This document shows positions 44,767 through 53,131 of a DNA stretch of 64,000 nucleotides, piece by piece. Position 1 is the stretch's first letter; each line of letters begins with the position of its first letter. Both the position numbers and the translations under genes were made by a program. The DNA is taken from positions 558,001-622,000 of the forward strand of contig NZ_ATCL01000020.1 of the NCBI RefSeq assembly GCF_000416965.1. The letters run 5' to 3'. The notes below the pieces were generated by a model. The model was not told the DNA's origin, searched no databases, and worked only from the letters and a program-made list of their open reading frames with translations. Source of the DNA: Exiguobacterium chiriqhucha RW-2 (lineage in GTDB: Bacteria; Bacillota; Bacilli; Exiguobacteriales; Exiguobacteriaceae).

Positions 44767-47430
44767 ATGCAGATGGAGAACAAAAATTGGCACGCACTCG
44801 AACCGGATGTGGTACAGAGTTCGCTCGAGACGGACACGAACAGTGGTCTGTCGAAAGGGGAAGTGTCAAGTCGGCAAGAGCAGTATGGAAAGAACGTATT
44901 GCCCGAGAAAGAGAAGACACCTGAAATCATAAAATTTTTGCGTCAGTTCAATGATATTCTTGTCTTCGTCTTACTTGGTGCCGCTGTCGTCACCGGCTTT
45001 TTAGGGGAGTACATCGATACGATTGTCATCGTGCTTGTCGTGACGATTATCGCGGTCGTCGGTTATCTCCAAGAGAACAAGGCCGAGCAAGCGTTAGAAG
45101 GCATTAAAAAGTTACTCGAGACGAAGGCGAGCGTCATCCGTGACGGCAAGCAGAGCCAAGTCGACTCGAGTGACCTCGTCGTCGGGGACATCTTGGTCCT
45201 TGCCGCCGGGGACAAGGTCCCGGCTGACGCCCGTGTCATCCAAGCGGAGAAGTTCAAAGTCGAGGAATCGGCATTGACGGGCGAAGCGACGACGGTCGAA
45301 AAGAAAATTCAAGTCGTACCGGAAGACGCCGTCCTCGGTGATCGCAAGAACATGATTTATTCGGGTACGAGCGTGGCGACAGGAAGTGCGAAAGCAATCG
45401 TCACGTCCATCGGAGAAGGCACGGAGCTCGGCCAAATCAACGCCTCGATTGCTGAAGTCGAGACGGTGAAGACGCCGCTCATTCGCCAGACGACGAAGTT
45501 TGGTCAGACGGTATCGATCGCCATCCTCGTCATCTCGGTCGTCATTTACGCGTTCGGTTACTTCGTCCGCGATTTCGACCCGATTGAGTTGATGCTGACG
45601 ACAATCGGTCTCGCCGTCGCCGCGATTCCAGAAGGGTTACCGGCCGTTATCTCAATCATCCTCGCGCTCGGTGTCCGGAACATGGCTGAGAAAAAAGCCA
45701 TCGTCCGCAGCCTACCGTCGGTCGAGACGCTCGGCGCCGTATCGGTCATCTGTACCGATAAGACCGGGACGTTGACGAAAAACGAGATGACCGTCAAACA
45801 AGTCGTCACGGCCAAACACGACATCGAAGTGTCAGGGAGCGGTTATGAGCCGGACGGTGATTTGGAATTGAACGGTCAACCGTTCGACTTGGATGATGAC
45901 GAGTCGATGATCGATTTGCTAACGGTCGGGAAAACGTGTAATGACGCTCAGTTGTACGAAGAAGGCGGCGAATGGGTCGTCAATGGTGATCCGACGGAAG
46001 CATGCTTGCTCACGCTCGCCGAAAAGGCGGAGCGGCCGATCGAACGTTTGGACGTCATCTCGAAGATTCCATTCGATTCGGAGTACAAATATATGGCGAC
46101 GCTCGTCGATTATAAGGGCGAGCGCATGATTTTCATCAAAGGGGCGCCGGACCGCCTGTTCGATATGGCGGAAGACACGGAATTTGACCGCGCCTATTGG
46201 GATGAGAAACGAAAAGAGATTGCCGACCGCGGACAACGCGTGCTCGGCGGCGGCTTCAAGCGCGTCGACGCCTCGAAAGAGACGGTCGACCACGAAGACG
46301 TCGAGAACGGCATCACGTTCCTCGGCCTATACGGTATCGTCGATCCGCCACGTCAAGAAGCAATCGAAGCGGTCGCGGCTTGTCGTGACGCTGGGATTCG
46401 TATCAAGATGATCACCGGGGACCATAAAGACACGGCCGTCGCCATCGCGCGAGAACTCGGCATGGAAGTCGAAGGTGCCCTCGAAGGGAAAGAATTGACG
46501 AACATGTCCGACGAAGAAATCAAAGAGGCGTCGGTTCATAATGACGTCTTCGCCCGGACGAGCCCGAACGATAAACTTCGTCTCGTCAAAGGGTTGCAAC
46601 AGAACGGCTTAATTACGTCGATGACCGGAGACGGCGTCAATGACGCACCAGCCTTGAAACGGGCCGACATCGGTGTCGCGATGGGGATTAAAGGAACGGA
46701 AGTCGCGAAAGAGGCCTCGCAGATGGTCCTCGTCGATGACAACTTCAAGACGATTTACAACGCCGTGCGTGAAGGACGCCGTGTCTACGATAACTTGAAG
46801 AAGACGATTTTGTTCTTGCTCCCGACAAACGGTGGACAAGCACTTCTCGTCGCCATGAGTATCTTGCTTGGCGCAGCGGCACCACTCAGCCCGGTTCAAA
46901 TCCTTTGGGTCAACATGGTCGTCGCCATCACGCTCTCGCTCGCCATCGCGTTCGAGCCGCTTGAAGAGAGCACGATGAAACGGCCGCCGCGTCCAGCAAA
47001 CGTACCGCTATTAAGTCGCTATTACATTTTCCGAATCACGTTCGTCTCGATTTTAATCGGGGGCGGTAGTTTAATTATCAACTATATGCTCGGTGATTTC
47101 GACTATTCGACCGATAAGTTGCAGACGATTACGCTCAATACGATCGTCATGGCGCAACTGTTCCACTTGTTCAACTGTCGGACCGAGCTCGCGCCAGCGT
47201 TCAACCGTCATTTCTTCGACAATAAAATTGCCTTTGTCGTCTCAGCACTACTGATCGGGCTCCAGTTGTTCATCACCTACGTCCCGTTCATGCATACGCT
47301 GTTCGGTACGGCACCGCTCGAGCTGCAAGACTGGATTTATCCGGTCGCGTTCGGTCTCATCGTCTTTGTCATCGTCGAAATCGAGAAAGCCATCTCGCGT
47401 CGTGTCATCGGTAACAAAGACATACACTAA
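44767..47430 (+). CDS. P-type Ca2+-transporting ATPase
   Basis: This 887-residue P2A-type pump probably exports Ca2+ (B. subtilis YloB and PMR1-type group). Four membrane spans precede the cytoplasmic part, which has TGES-like TGEAT, the phosphorylated aspartate D331 in DKTGTLT, the KGAPD nucleotide loop and the GDGVNDAPALK hinge. The PEGLPA motif in helix 4 (near 297-302) and NMVVA...E residues in helix 6 are typical calcium ligands, though Mn2+ is possible. AAGGAGG precedes the ATG at 44767. It is monocistronic up to the small HPDP gene 56 bases downstream. Confidence 0.92.
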   Translation: MQMENKNWHALEPDVVQSSLETDTNSGLSKGEVSSRQEQYGKNVLPEKEKTPEIIKFLRQFNDILVFVLLGAAVVTGFLGEYIDTIVIVLVVTIIAVVGYLQENKAEQALEGIKKLLETKASVIRDGKQSQVDSSDLVVGDILVLAAGDKVPADARVIQAEKFKVEESALTGEATTVEKKIQVVPEDAVLGDRKNMIYSGTSVATGSAKAIVTSIGEGTELGQINASIAEVETVKTPLIRQTTKFGQTVSIAILVISVVIYAFGYFVRDFDPIELMLTTIGLAVAAIPEGLPAVISIILALGVRNMAEKKAIVRSLPSVETLGAVSVICTDKTGTLTKNEMTVKQVVTAKHDIEVSGSGYEPDGDLELNGQPFDLDDDESMIDLLTVGKTCNDAQLYEEGGEWVVNGDPTEACLLTLAEKAERPIERLDVISKIPFDSEYKYMATLVDYKGERMIFIKGAPDRLFDMAEDTEFDRAYWDEKRKEIADRGQRVLGGGFKRVDASKETVDHEDVENGITFLGLYGIVDPPRQEAIEAVAACRDAGIRIKMITGDHKDTAVAIARELGMEVEGALEGKELTNMSDEEIKEASVHNDVFARTSPNDKLRLVKGLQQNGLITSMTGDGVNDAPALKRADIGVAMGIKGTEVAKEASQMVLVDDNFKTIYNAVREGRRVYDNLKKTILFLLPTNGGQALLVAMSILLGAAAPLSPVQILWVNMVVAITLSLAIAFEPLEESTMKRPPRPANVPLLSRYYIFRITFVSILIGGGSLIINYMLGDFDYSTDKLQTITLNTIVMAQLFHLFNCRTELAPAFNRHFFDNKIAFVVSALLIGLQLFITYVPFMHTLFGTAPLELQDWIYPVAFGLIVFVIVEIEKAISRRVIGNKDIH

Positions 47431-47486
47431 TGTTTTAGTGAAGACTGAATGTGGAATTAATGCATTATGCAGAGGAGGGATGCTCA

Positions 47487-47621
47487 ATGAAACGTGATGA
47501 ATCACAACCTGGGGTACACCCAGATCCAGTCCCGGATGAAGAGTCAGATCCGGCCACTAAACCGGCACCGACCCAACATCCAGATCCAGACCCGGAACAG
47601 GACAATGACGACTCAAACTAA
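47487..47621 (+). CDS. Predicted 44-residue acidic, proline-rich peptide
   Basis: A short frame encodes a strongly acidic peptide with two HPDP motifs (residues 11-14 and 31-34), a third DPDP beside the second, and an EQDNDDSN tail. It is likely disordered. GGAGGG (47474-47479) is seven bases before the ATG, a strong ribosome site. It follows the Ca2+ ATPase and ends just before a perfect terminator, so both could be on one transcript. Acidic Asp/Pro repeats can bind Ca2+, so a link with the pump is an idea only. No family is recognised. Confidence 0.6.
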   Translation: MKRDESQPGVHPDPVPDEESDPATKPAPTQHPDPDPEQDNDDSN

Positions 47622-47649
47622 GGACGCCGATGCTTGATCGGCGATTCAT

Positions 47650-47691
47650 ACAAAAAGGGATTTCCGATCAATGTCGGAAATCCCTTTTTAC
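47650..47691. terminator. Bidirectional terminator after the HPDP peptide gene
   Basis: AAAAAGGGATTTCCGA pairs perfectly with TCGGAAATCCCTTTTT over a six-base loop, with T on both strands. Confidence 0.93.
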
Positions 47692-47693
47692 TG

Positions 47694-47966
47694 TTATTTC
47701 TTCGGTGCCGGGCTGCGATACTCGGTCATCTTGTCGAATTCTTTCTCATTGAAATACTCGACGACGACGAAATCGCCGACCGGGCATTCCCAACGGTCTT
47801 TGGCGATTTGACACTCTTTCAGTGTCACTTTCTGGTCGTACATATCAAGCTCGAGCGTGTCCTTCAAAAACTGATCGACTTGTTTGTCGTTAATTTTGAA
47901 GTATTCGCTCAAGATGATGTCTTCGCCTCTGTCGTTCGTATGCGTCATCACTTTAAAAAATCTCAT
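47694..47966 (-). CDS. Hypothetical 90-residue protein
   Basis: A small soluble protein with two cysteines (KECQIAKDRWEC) and mixed charge. It has no signal peptide, no membrane segment and no motif I know. GAAGG lies in front of the ATG. A bidirectional terminator stands right after the stop, so it is transcribed alone. The function is unknown; the coding call rests on length, start context and the terminator. Confidence 0.65.
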   Translation of the reverse strand: MRFFKVMTHTNDRGEDIILSEYFKINDKQVDQFLKDTLELDMYDQKVTLKECQIAKDRWECPVGDFVVVEYFNEKEFDKMTEYRSPAPKK

Positions 47967-48089
47967 TGGTGTACCTTCTTTCGTCTGTAAGCTGAATTCT
48001 CAGTATAAAGGAGCTGGCCTGATTTGGGAACCGTCATCCCGGTTTCCATGGAGATGCCCCTTCCGTGTTGAATGTGAAAGGGGCTCGTC

Positions 48090-48722
48090 TCATTTTAATT
48101 TGTGGCGGTTCGGTGGTGCCTCGTTGAACGGTTGTTTATGGCGAATGATTAGCCAGAACAACAAACCGAACAAGGGGATATAAGGCAGAGGCCACAAACT
48201 CATCTTGTAGCGCTTGGCATCCCGATTCATCAACGTGATTTGGATGAAGGCGAGCAAGAAGAAATCGACCGTCATCGTCCGGACGAACTGGTTCTTTTCG
48301 ACGTAAGACCAATATTCGGCCACGTTCCCGGTCGTTGAGGCGGCGATGAACAAGCCGATCGTGACGAGCAAGAGCAGCACCCCGAGCAGTCGCGTCGGGA
48401 GCGGCTTAATCGGTGTCGGATAAGGCGACTGCCGCGCGAACGCCAAGTACGGGGCGATGATGAAGCCGCCGACGACGAAACCGGTCGCTGCCGGTAAGAG
48501 CGGGTTCGGGCGCAACTGGTTCACCTCGGACCAAAGAAGCGGGAACAAGGCGAGCGGATAGACGCCTAGGATGCTGAAAAGGGAAAGCGAATATCCTTCA
48601 TAGGCGTCCGTGTTATACGTGATGAAATCGAGCAAAAACCGGCTCGAGAACGGTTCGTTCGGGCCGAGGAGCGCGATCGCGATCGCAGCGGCCCACGGAA
48701 TGAGTAAAAACTTTCTAGTCAT
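48090..48722 (-). CDS. Hypothetical six-span membrane protein
   Basis: The 210-residue protein has about six hydrophobic segments (5-22, 45-65, 75-97, 110-130, 150-165 and 177-195) and no catalytic motif. It resembles small uncharacterised integral membrane proteins of Bacillota. GAGGTGTAGGG precedes the ATG. A C-terminal basic tail (RHKLK) is inside the cell by the positive-inside rule. No partner gene shares its strand closely. Function unknown. Confidence 0.6.
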   Translation of the reverse strand: MTRKFLLIPWAAAIAIALLGPNEPFSSRFLLDFITYNTDAYEGYSLSLFSILGVYPLALFPLLWSEVNQLRPNPLLPAATGFVVGGFIIAPYLAFARQSPYPTPIKPLPTRLLGVLLLLVTIGLFIAASTTGNVAEYWSYVEKNQFVRTMTVDFFLLAFIQITLMNRDAKRYKMSLWPLPYIPLFGLLFWLIIRHKQPFNEAPPNRHKLK

Positions 48723-48777
48723 GCCCTACACCTCGAGTCTGTCTCTGTTTCCATTAGTATACCCCGGAATCAAGCGA

Positions 48778-48814
48778 ACAAAAAATGAGAAGTGTCAATC
48801 GACACGTTCTCATT
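48778..48814 (-). terminator. Terminator of the PilZ gene
   Basis: On the minus strand ATGAGAACGTGTC and GACACTTCTCAT pair around GATT and end in a T-run. The stop codon of the gene lies in the first arm. Confidence 0.85.
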
Positions 48815-49166
48815 GGTTTTCACGAGCATACGCTTTAATCATCGTCACGAGTTGCTGGGTCTCGTCTGAGTCTGATTCGAGTCGGATCCCGTAATCATAT
48901 AGGCTTCCCATTTGTCCGCGGTGGCGGACGTGACCTGTCAGATCGAGCGGTTGAATCAACGGGACGAGGTCGAGTTTGACTTGGACTTTCAATCCTTCAG
49001 AAAGTGGGAATAAGTAGTCGCACCGCATCTTCAGACCGTGGGCACTGATATTGAGCAGTTGTGCTTCCCCGTCATGCAGTTCTTTGTCTTCCCAAATGAG
49101 GCGATATGGGATGAAGCGGGGATTCGGTAAAATATAGCGAAACGTTTCTTGTCGTCGATAGCGCAT
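48810..49166 (-). CDS. PilZ domain protein (c-di-GMP effector)
   Basis: The 118-residue protein is a single PilZ domain. The second motif N39-x-S41-x-x-G44 (NISAHG) is intact. The arginine motif is present as RRQETFR (4-10), but the second arginine is spaced by four residues from R5, one more than the standard RxxxR, so binding of c-di-GMP is probable but not sure. A possible source of the ligand is the pair of GGDEF enzymes in the window. GAGGTGA precedes the ATG. It is a single-gene unit ending in a good hairpin. Confidence 0.8.
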   Translation of the reverse strand: MRYRRQETFRYILPNPRFIPYRLIWEDKELHDGEAQLLNISAHGLKMRCDYLFPLSEGLKVQVKLDLVPLIQPLDLTGHVRHRGQMGSLYDYGIRLESDSDETQQLVTMIKAYARENQ

Positions 49167-49251
49167 CGGTTCACCTCATTTCTCTACCTAGATTATCGGC
49201 TATTTGTGGCGATTCGTGAAGGGGGGAGCCACCAAAATTTAGGAAGCGCGG

Positions 49252-49280
49252 TTTACAGAATTGCAAACGCTTTCTATAAT
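49252..49280 (+). promoter_or_regulatory. Near-consensus sigma-A promoter
   Basis: TTTACA (49252-49257) and TATAAT (49275-49280), 17-base spacer. The spacer includes TGCAAACGCTTTCT, a cre-like box with two differences, so CcpA might repress it. Confidence 0.65.
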
Positions 49281-49311
49281 AGAAAGACAGAGTTGGTGAA
49301 GGAGGGATCGT

Positions 49312-49560
49312 ATGAACGTCAAGGACTTACTCCGACGCTATTCGATCGACGAACCAATCATCTACGCGAAAAATCTACACGGGCAGTGGGTCAAAATCGA
49401 AAAACTGCCGCCCTACACCATACTAGAGGTCGAGGCGACGGACGAGGCCATCGAGGCGCTCGCCATCGACGCGTACGTGGCACTCACCGTTTGTCGGGAG
49501 AAATCGTCGCTTGAAGATGCACGCCCTTATGCGGTGCGGCTCCATATCAAAGGAAAGTAA
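49312..49560 (+). CDS. Hypothetical 82-residue protein
   Basis: A small, predicted soluble protein with a helical start (MNVKDLLRRYSIDEP) and beta-rich middle (PPYTILEVEAT). One cysteine near 61. No family is recognised. It has the best promoter of the window 30 bases upstream and GGAGGG before its ATG, so it should be well expressed. A perfect bidirectional terminator follows. A 366-base open frame at 49149-49514 on the same strand overlaps it and is not credible. Confidence 0.7.
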   Translation: MNVKDLLRRYSIDEPIIYAKNLHGQWVKIEKLPPYTILEVEATDEAIEALAIDAYVALTVCREKSSLEDARPYAVRLHIKGK

Positions 49561-49590
49561 AAACCGCGAGCCGATGGGCTCGCGGTTTTG
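49558..49590. terminator. Bidirectional terminator
   Basis: AAAACCGCGAGCC and GGCTCGCGGTTTT close a GATG loop. Confidence 0.93.
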
Positions 49591-49591
49591 C

Positions 49592-50287
49592 TTAGGCTGC
49601 TTCTTCTTTTTCGTCGTCCTGTGGGACGGTCCGTTTCGCATAATACATGAACGGCGTCGCCATCCAAGCGATGATGAACTTGGCGACATATGTCGTGATG
49701 AAGATGTTCCACCAGATATCCCATTCCATGCCCCAGAAGGCGATCGTACAGAAAGTGAGCGTATCGATGAACTGAGAGACGACGGTCGAACCGGTCGTCC
49801 GAAGCCACAGTTTTTTCTCACCCGTCTTGGCGCGAATCTTCGAATAGATGAAGACGTCGAACAGCTGCGAGACGAGGTACGCGGCGAGACTACCGAGCGT
49901 GATGAGCGGAAGCATCGAGAACAGCGCTTCGAAGCTCTCATGCATGAACAACGCCTCTTCAAACGGCTCGTAGAGCAATGCGAATTGCATGAGCACGGTC
50001 GAGACAATCAAGATGAAGAAGCCGAGCCAGACGCCTTTACGGGCGGTATGACGACCGTATTTTTCATTCAAGATGTCTGTCGCTAAATAAAGGGAACCGT
50101 AGACGATATTCCCGAGAGTAAAGATGAAACCACCGATTACAATCTGCTGCGTCACTTGGATGTTGGCGACGACCGAGGCCATCGCAATCCAGGCGAACAG
50201 TCCGACGCGTCCGAACAGCTTGTAGCTGAGGACGAGCAGACCGAGCGTGAGCAAGGCAGAAGGAATCCATAACCATTCATTGTGCAT
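49592..50287 (-). CDS. Queuosine precursor transporter (VUT/YhhQ family)
   Basis: The 231-residue membrane protein has about six spans and the typical LATDILNEKYGR motif (68-79) of the VUT family. The E. coli member YhhQ imports preQ0/preQ1 for tRNA queuosine synthesis. I looked upstream for a preQ1 riboswitch on the minus strand and found no matching fold. TTGACA is present on the minus strand (complement of TGTCAA at 50355-50360), but only poor -10 boxes follow. A tRNA gene lies just upstream on the same strand, with its own terminator. Confidence 0.85.
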   Translation of the reverse strand: MHNEWLWIPSALLTLGLLVLSYKLFGRVGLFAWIAMASVVANIQVTQQIVIGGFIFTLGNIVYGSLYLATDILNEKYGRHTARKGVWLGFFILIVSTVLMQFALLYEPFEEALFMHESFEALFSMLPLITLGSLAAYLVSQLFDVFIYSKIRAKTGEKKLWLRTTGSTVVSQFIDTLTFCTIAFWGMEWDIWWNIFITTYVAKFIIAWMATPFMYYAKRTVPQDDEKEEAA

Positions 50288-50380
50288 GGGGATCGTACTC
50301 CTTCCAAATCATTCATTCTGTCAACTTTACAAGTTTATAGAGGAACGGAAACCGTGTCAAGACAGTTTCCATGACCAAAA

Positions 50381-50417
50381 GAAAAAGCGACCTGTCCTGA
50401 TAAGGAAAGGTCGCTTC
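50381..50417 (-). terminator. Terminator after tRNA-Thr
   Basis: AAGCGACCT and AGGTCGCTT pair on the minus strand and are followed by TTTCTTTT. Confidence 0.85.
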
Positions 50418-50423
50418 ATTTGA

Positions 50424-50494
50424 TGCCTCCGACGAGAATCGAACTCGTGCTGCAGCATTACCATTGCTGAGGTCTGCCACTAACCTACAGAGGC
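50424..50494 (-). tRNA. tRNA-Thr (anticodon GGU)
   Basis: The 71-base gene folds fully: acceptor GCCTCTG/CGGAGGC (one G-U), U8-A9, a D-arm GGTT/GACC, anticodon stem CAGCA/TGCTG with loop ATGGTAA giving GGU, a four-base variable loop and T-arm ACGAG-TTCGATT-CTCGT, with discriminator A73. The pairs G1-C72 and C2-G71 with G35-U36 are the threonine identity elements known from E. coli. The CCA end is not encoded. Position 32 is A instead of the usual pyrimidine. It has its own promoter and terminator. Confidence 0.9.
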
Positions 50495-50507
50495 GGTTAC
50501 ATCTAGT

Positions 50508-50536
50508 ATGTTACACAGTCTGTCATGAAATTTCAA
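50508..50536 (-). promoter_or_regulatory. Promoter of tRNA-Thr
   Basis: On the minus strand TTGAAA (complement of 50531-50536) and TAACAT (complement of 50508-50513) have a 17-base spacer and end 13 bases before the tRNA. Confidence 0.55.
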
Positions 50537-50549
50537 GCTTTTTTAGAAT

Positions 50550-50591
50550 AATAAGACCCCCGTCCTCCTCATGGTGAGAAGGGCGGGGGTG
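50550..50591 (-). terminator. Terminator of the immune inhibitor A gene
   Basis: On the minus strand ACCCCCGCCCTTCTC and GAGGAGGACGGGGGT pair with two mismatches and are followed by TCTTATTATT. Confidence 0.75.
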
Positions 50592-50604
50592 CGTTGAATC
50601 AAGC

Positions 50605-52977
50605 TTACTTCGTCCGGACCCAAACAGCTCCAGCCGAGTTGTCTTTCGCTTCGCCGACGACGTCGACGACGAGTCCGTATTGTGGAAGTTTACGGCCCGC
50701 ATCTGGGATGAGCGAGTTGATGTACGTGTTGGCGTCGTTGAACTGTTTCACGCCTGGTTGAGCTTTGTAGTCATAGATGCCACGGCTCGGTGAATCGATG
50801 TACCATGGGAGCGTCTTATCTAAGCTGAACGCCGCATCTGCGATCTGGTAGCGCGTGCTGCCAGCGACTGTTTCTTGACCGTTCAAGTTGCCGATAAGGG
50901 CCTCAGGATGCGAGTCGACGACACCGAGGAAACCTTCACCCGGGTGAATCCCGACCCAGTTGTCTGAGAACGAATCATCCGCATACCAGACGACGAGACC
51001 TGTGTTGTACTTGACGCCACGGCCGTTCAAGAGACCTGTGTCTGCACCTTCATGGTTGCGCCATTCAAGGTAGTAGTAGTGAGGTTTCGTGTCATAGCCG
51101 TCCGACTTGACGAAACCGTCGAGTGTGACTTTCTCTGCGCCTTCCGCATCGTCTGCGAGAAGCGATTGACCGCCTGACGTAATCGACAAGTTGTCGAGTG
51201 CGAATCCTTCAAGGGCAAGTCCACCGTCTGTCACGTATTCGAAGACGATTTGCACGTCTTGACCCGCGAATTGAGACAAGTCGTACGATTTGTTCACCCA
51301 AGCCCCGTTCGTCGATTCCGCACCGTTTCCAGTGTTGTCATCGCCGTAGACATCAAGGACGACTTCTTTGCCGCCGCTGAGTGCTTTCACGTACAAGTAG
51401 TCGTAGTCAAATTCGATATCGAAACGTGTGTCGAAAGCGAGCGTACCGTCCGCGCCGAGTTTGACCGTCGGTGTTGCGAGTTCGGTATGCAAGTTATCGC
51501 CTTTTGTCGAGTAGTAGTAATACTCGCCGAATGCTGGCTCTATGCCTTTTACTTTCTTGTCTGGAAGGTTTACTTTCAACAATCCAGGGTTCGTCGATTT
51601 CGTCACGGATTGATCGAGTTTCGAGACGAAACCTTGTTGTGTGATGTCTTCAAGATCAACTTCCGTGATGTTCGCCCAGTTGCCGCCCATCAATTTTTGG
51701 AAGTACTCTTTGTTTTGTGGCGAGAAGCTCGTCGGCTCCGTACCTGCCACTTTACCAGCCCAGCTGCCGCCACTCATGATCGACCATGATTGGACTGGTT
51801 CGCCTTGACCTGTGTACTGTGTGTCGTATTCATCTGGAAGACCGAGGTCGTGACCATATTCGTGAGCGAAGACGCCGACTGCGCCGTCTTCCGGTTGAAT
51901 CGTGTAATCGAATGCCGCCATTTGACCGCCCCAGTACGGGACGTCTGCTGTCGTTCCAGCTACACGGTAAGGACTGTTCCCGACGACCCAACGGTGTGAC
52001 CAGACTGCGTCATCACCGAGGACACCGCCACCCGCTTCTTGGCCGGTACCGGCATGGATGATCATCAAGTGGTCGACCAAGCCGTCCGGCTCGTTGAAGT
52101 CGCCGTCACCGTCGAGGTCATATAAATCGTATTCATCATATTCGGCGAGGTCCATGCCTGAAGCGACTGCCGCGTTCAACGTGTCTTTAACGAGTTGACG
52201 CGGACCTGGTCCGATGTTGTCATTCCCGCCAGCCGGATTGTCACCACCATAGTCTTTCGCCGTGCCTGGGACGGTCAACCAGTCAGAAACCGTGCCGTCG
52301 ACCGTGTAGCTGCCGCCCGACTGCTCTTCATAATACTGTTTGAACGTTTGGACTTTTTCACCGTTGAACAGTTCGAACGACTCGTCGCCGAACATATACT
52401 GCTCGTAGTGTTCTTTACTGAAGTTGTCGCTATAAAGATAACCTTCTTCTTGGACGACGTTGTTATGTTTGAAGTCGCTATATTCGACGAGAAGGACGAG
52501 TACTTTGTCTTCACGGACAGCGCCGTTATAGCCAGCTTGCTTGGCCGGGTCGACTTTGACTTGGCCGTTCGGCTTGCCTTTCCGATAGTTCGCTTGTCCT
52601 TTTTTCGCTTTATCGAGGAGACGTTTCGATTCTTTCTCGAATTGGTTATGTATCTTCTCTTTTGCTTCAGCGGCTTTATCGTTCAAGCCGTGCTTATGGA
52701 CGTCTTGCGCATTGCCTTGCTTCTTCTCGATATAGGCATCGACGGCCTTTTGGCGCTCGGTGGCCGAAAGCCCTTTTTTGATGACGCCTCGTTTCTCGAG
52801 CGCTTTGGCGAGCCGATCCTCATCGATGATGTTGTGATCGAATGGAGCATTCGTGCTCGGGGTTGGTAGCGGTGAGGCGGCGAGTGGAGCGGCACCGACG
52901 GCCGGGATCGCACTGACGCTCATGACCGATGTCAGCGCGACGGCGAGCGTCGTGCGACGGATGGAACGTTTTTTCAT
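50605..52977 (-). CDS. inhA: Immune inhibitor A (M6) metalloprotease
   Basis: This is a secreted zinc protease of 790 residues, related to the Bacillus InhA enzymes that cleave host antibacterial proteins; in a free-living species it more likely degrades environmental protein. The signal peptide is clear (KKRSIRR, then LAVALTSVMSVSAIPAVGAA). The zinc site HEYGH is at 372-376 followed by DLGLPDEYDT. The C-terminal half contains beta-rich MAM/jelly-roll regions with GGLALEGFALDNLSI. AGGAGG precedes the ATG. It has a promoter and a terminator of its own. Confidence 0.94.
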   Translation of the reverse strand: MKKRSIRRTTLAVALTSVMSVSAIPAVGAAPLAASPLPTPSTNAPFDHNIIDEDRLAKALEKRGVIKKGLSATERQKAVDAYIEKKQGNAQDVHKHGLNDKAAEAKEKIHNQFEKESKRLLDKAKKGQANYRKGKPNGQVKVDPAKQAGYNGAVREDKVLVLLVEYSDFKHNNVVQEEGYLYSDNFSKEHYEQYMFGDESFELFNGEKVQTFKQYYEEQSGGSYTVDGTVSDWLTVPGTAKDYGGDNPAGGNDNIGPGPRQLVKDTLNAAVASGMDLAEYDEYDLYDLDGDGDFNEPDGLVDHLMIIHAGTGQEAGGGVLGDDAVWSHRWVVGNSPYRVAGTTADVPYWGGQMAAFDYTIQPEDGAVGVFAHEYGHDLGLPDEYDTQYTGQGEPVQSWSIMSGGSWAGKVAGTEPTSFSPQNKEYFQKLMGGNWANITEVDLEDITQQGFVSKLDQSVTKSTNPGLLKVNLPDKKVKGIEPAFGEYYYYSTKGDNLHTELATPTVKLGADGTLAFDTRFDIEFDYDYLYVKALSGGKEVVLDVYGDDNTGNGAESTNGAWVNKSYDLSQFAGQDVQIVFEYVTDGGLALEGFALDNLSITSGGQSLLADDAEGAEKVTLDGFVKSDGYDTKPHYYYLEWRNHEGADTGLLNGRGVKYNTGLVVWYADDSFSDNWVGIHPGEGFLGVVDSHPEALIGNLNGQETVAGSTRYQIADAAFSLDKTLPWYIDSPSRGIYDYKAQPGVKQFNDANTYINSLIPDAGRKLPQYGLVVDVVGEAKDNSAGAVWVRTK

Positions 52978-53028
52978 TTGTACTAACCTCCTGTGAAAAT
53001 AATGGGAAATTGTGTGAGCTTGAATCCA

Positions 53029-53057
53029 ACATTAAACTTGTGTCAGATTAATGTCAA
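53029..53057 (-). promoter_or_regulatory. Promoter of the immune inhibitor A gene
   Basis: On the minus strand TTGACA (complement of 53052-53057) is followed after 17 bases by TAATGT (complement of 53029-53034). The -35 is perfect and the -10 is poor. Confidence 0.4.
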
Positions 53058-53082
53058 TATTCAGAAAATAAGAATCGGAAAA

Positions 53083-53131
53083 AGAGACTTTCGTCCCGAC
53101 TGGTCCTAAAGACCTAAGGGGTCAAGTCTCT
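53083..53131 (-). terminator. Terminator of the methyltransferase gene
   Basis: On the minus strand AGAGACTT and AAGTCTCT close a 33-base region with an inner GACC/GGTC stem, then T5. It begins inside the last codons of the gene. Confidence 0.6.

Noticed and set aside
49149-49514. 121-codon frame overlapping the hypothetical gene at 49312
   Set aside because: It is arginine- and histidine-rich in a shadow frame, starts across the PilZ gene start, and lacks a ribosome site, while the 49312 gene has a strong promoter and ribosome site.
50288-50380. PreQ1 riboswitch upstream of the queuosine-precursor transporter
   Set aside because: I read the minus-strand leader and found no H-type pseudoknot or conserved preQ1-I core sequence.
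50424-50494. tRNA as an attachment site for a mobile island
   Set aside because: No integrase, direct repeat of the tRNA 3' end or change to prophage-like genes is seen on either side.
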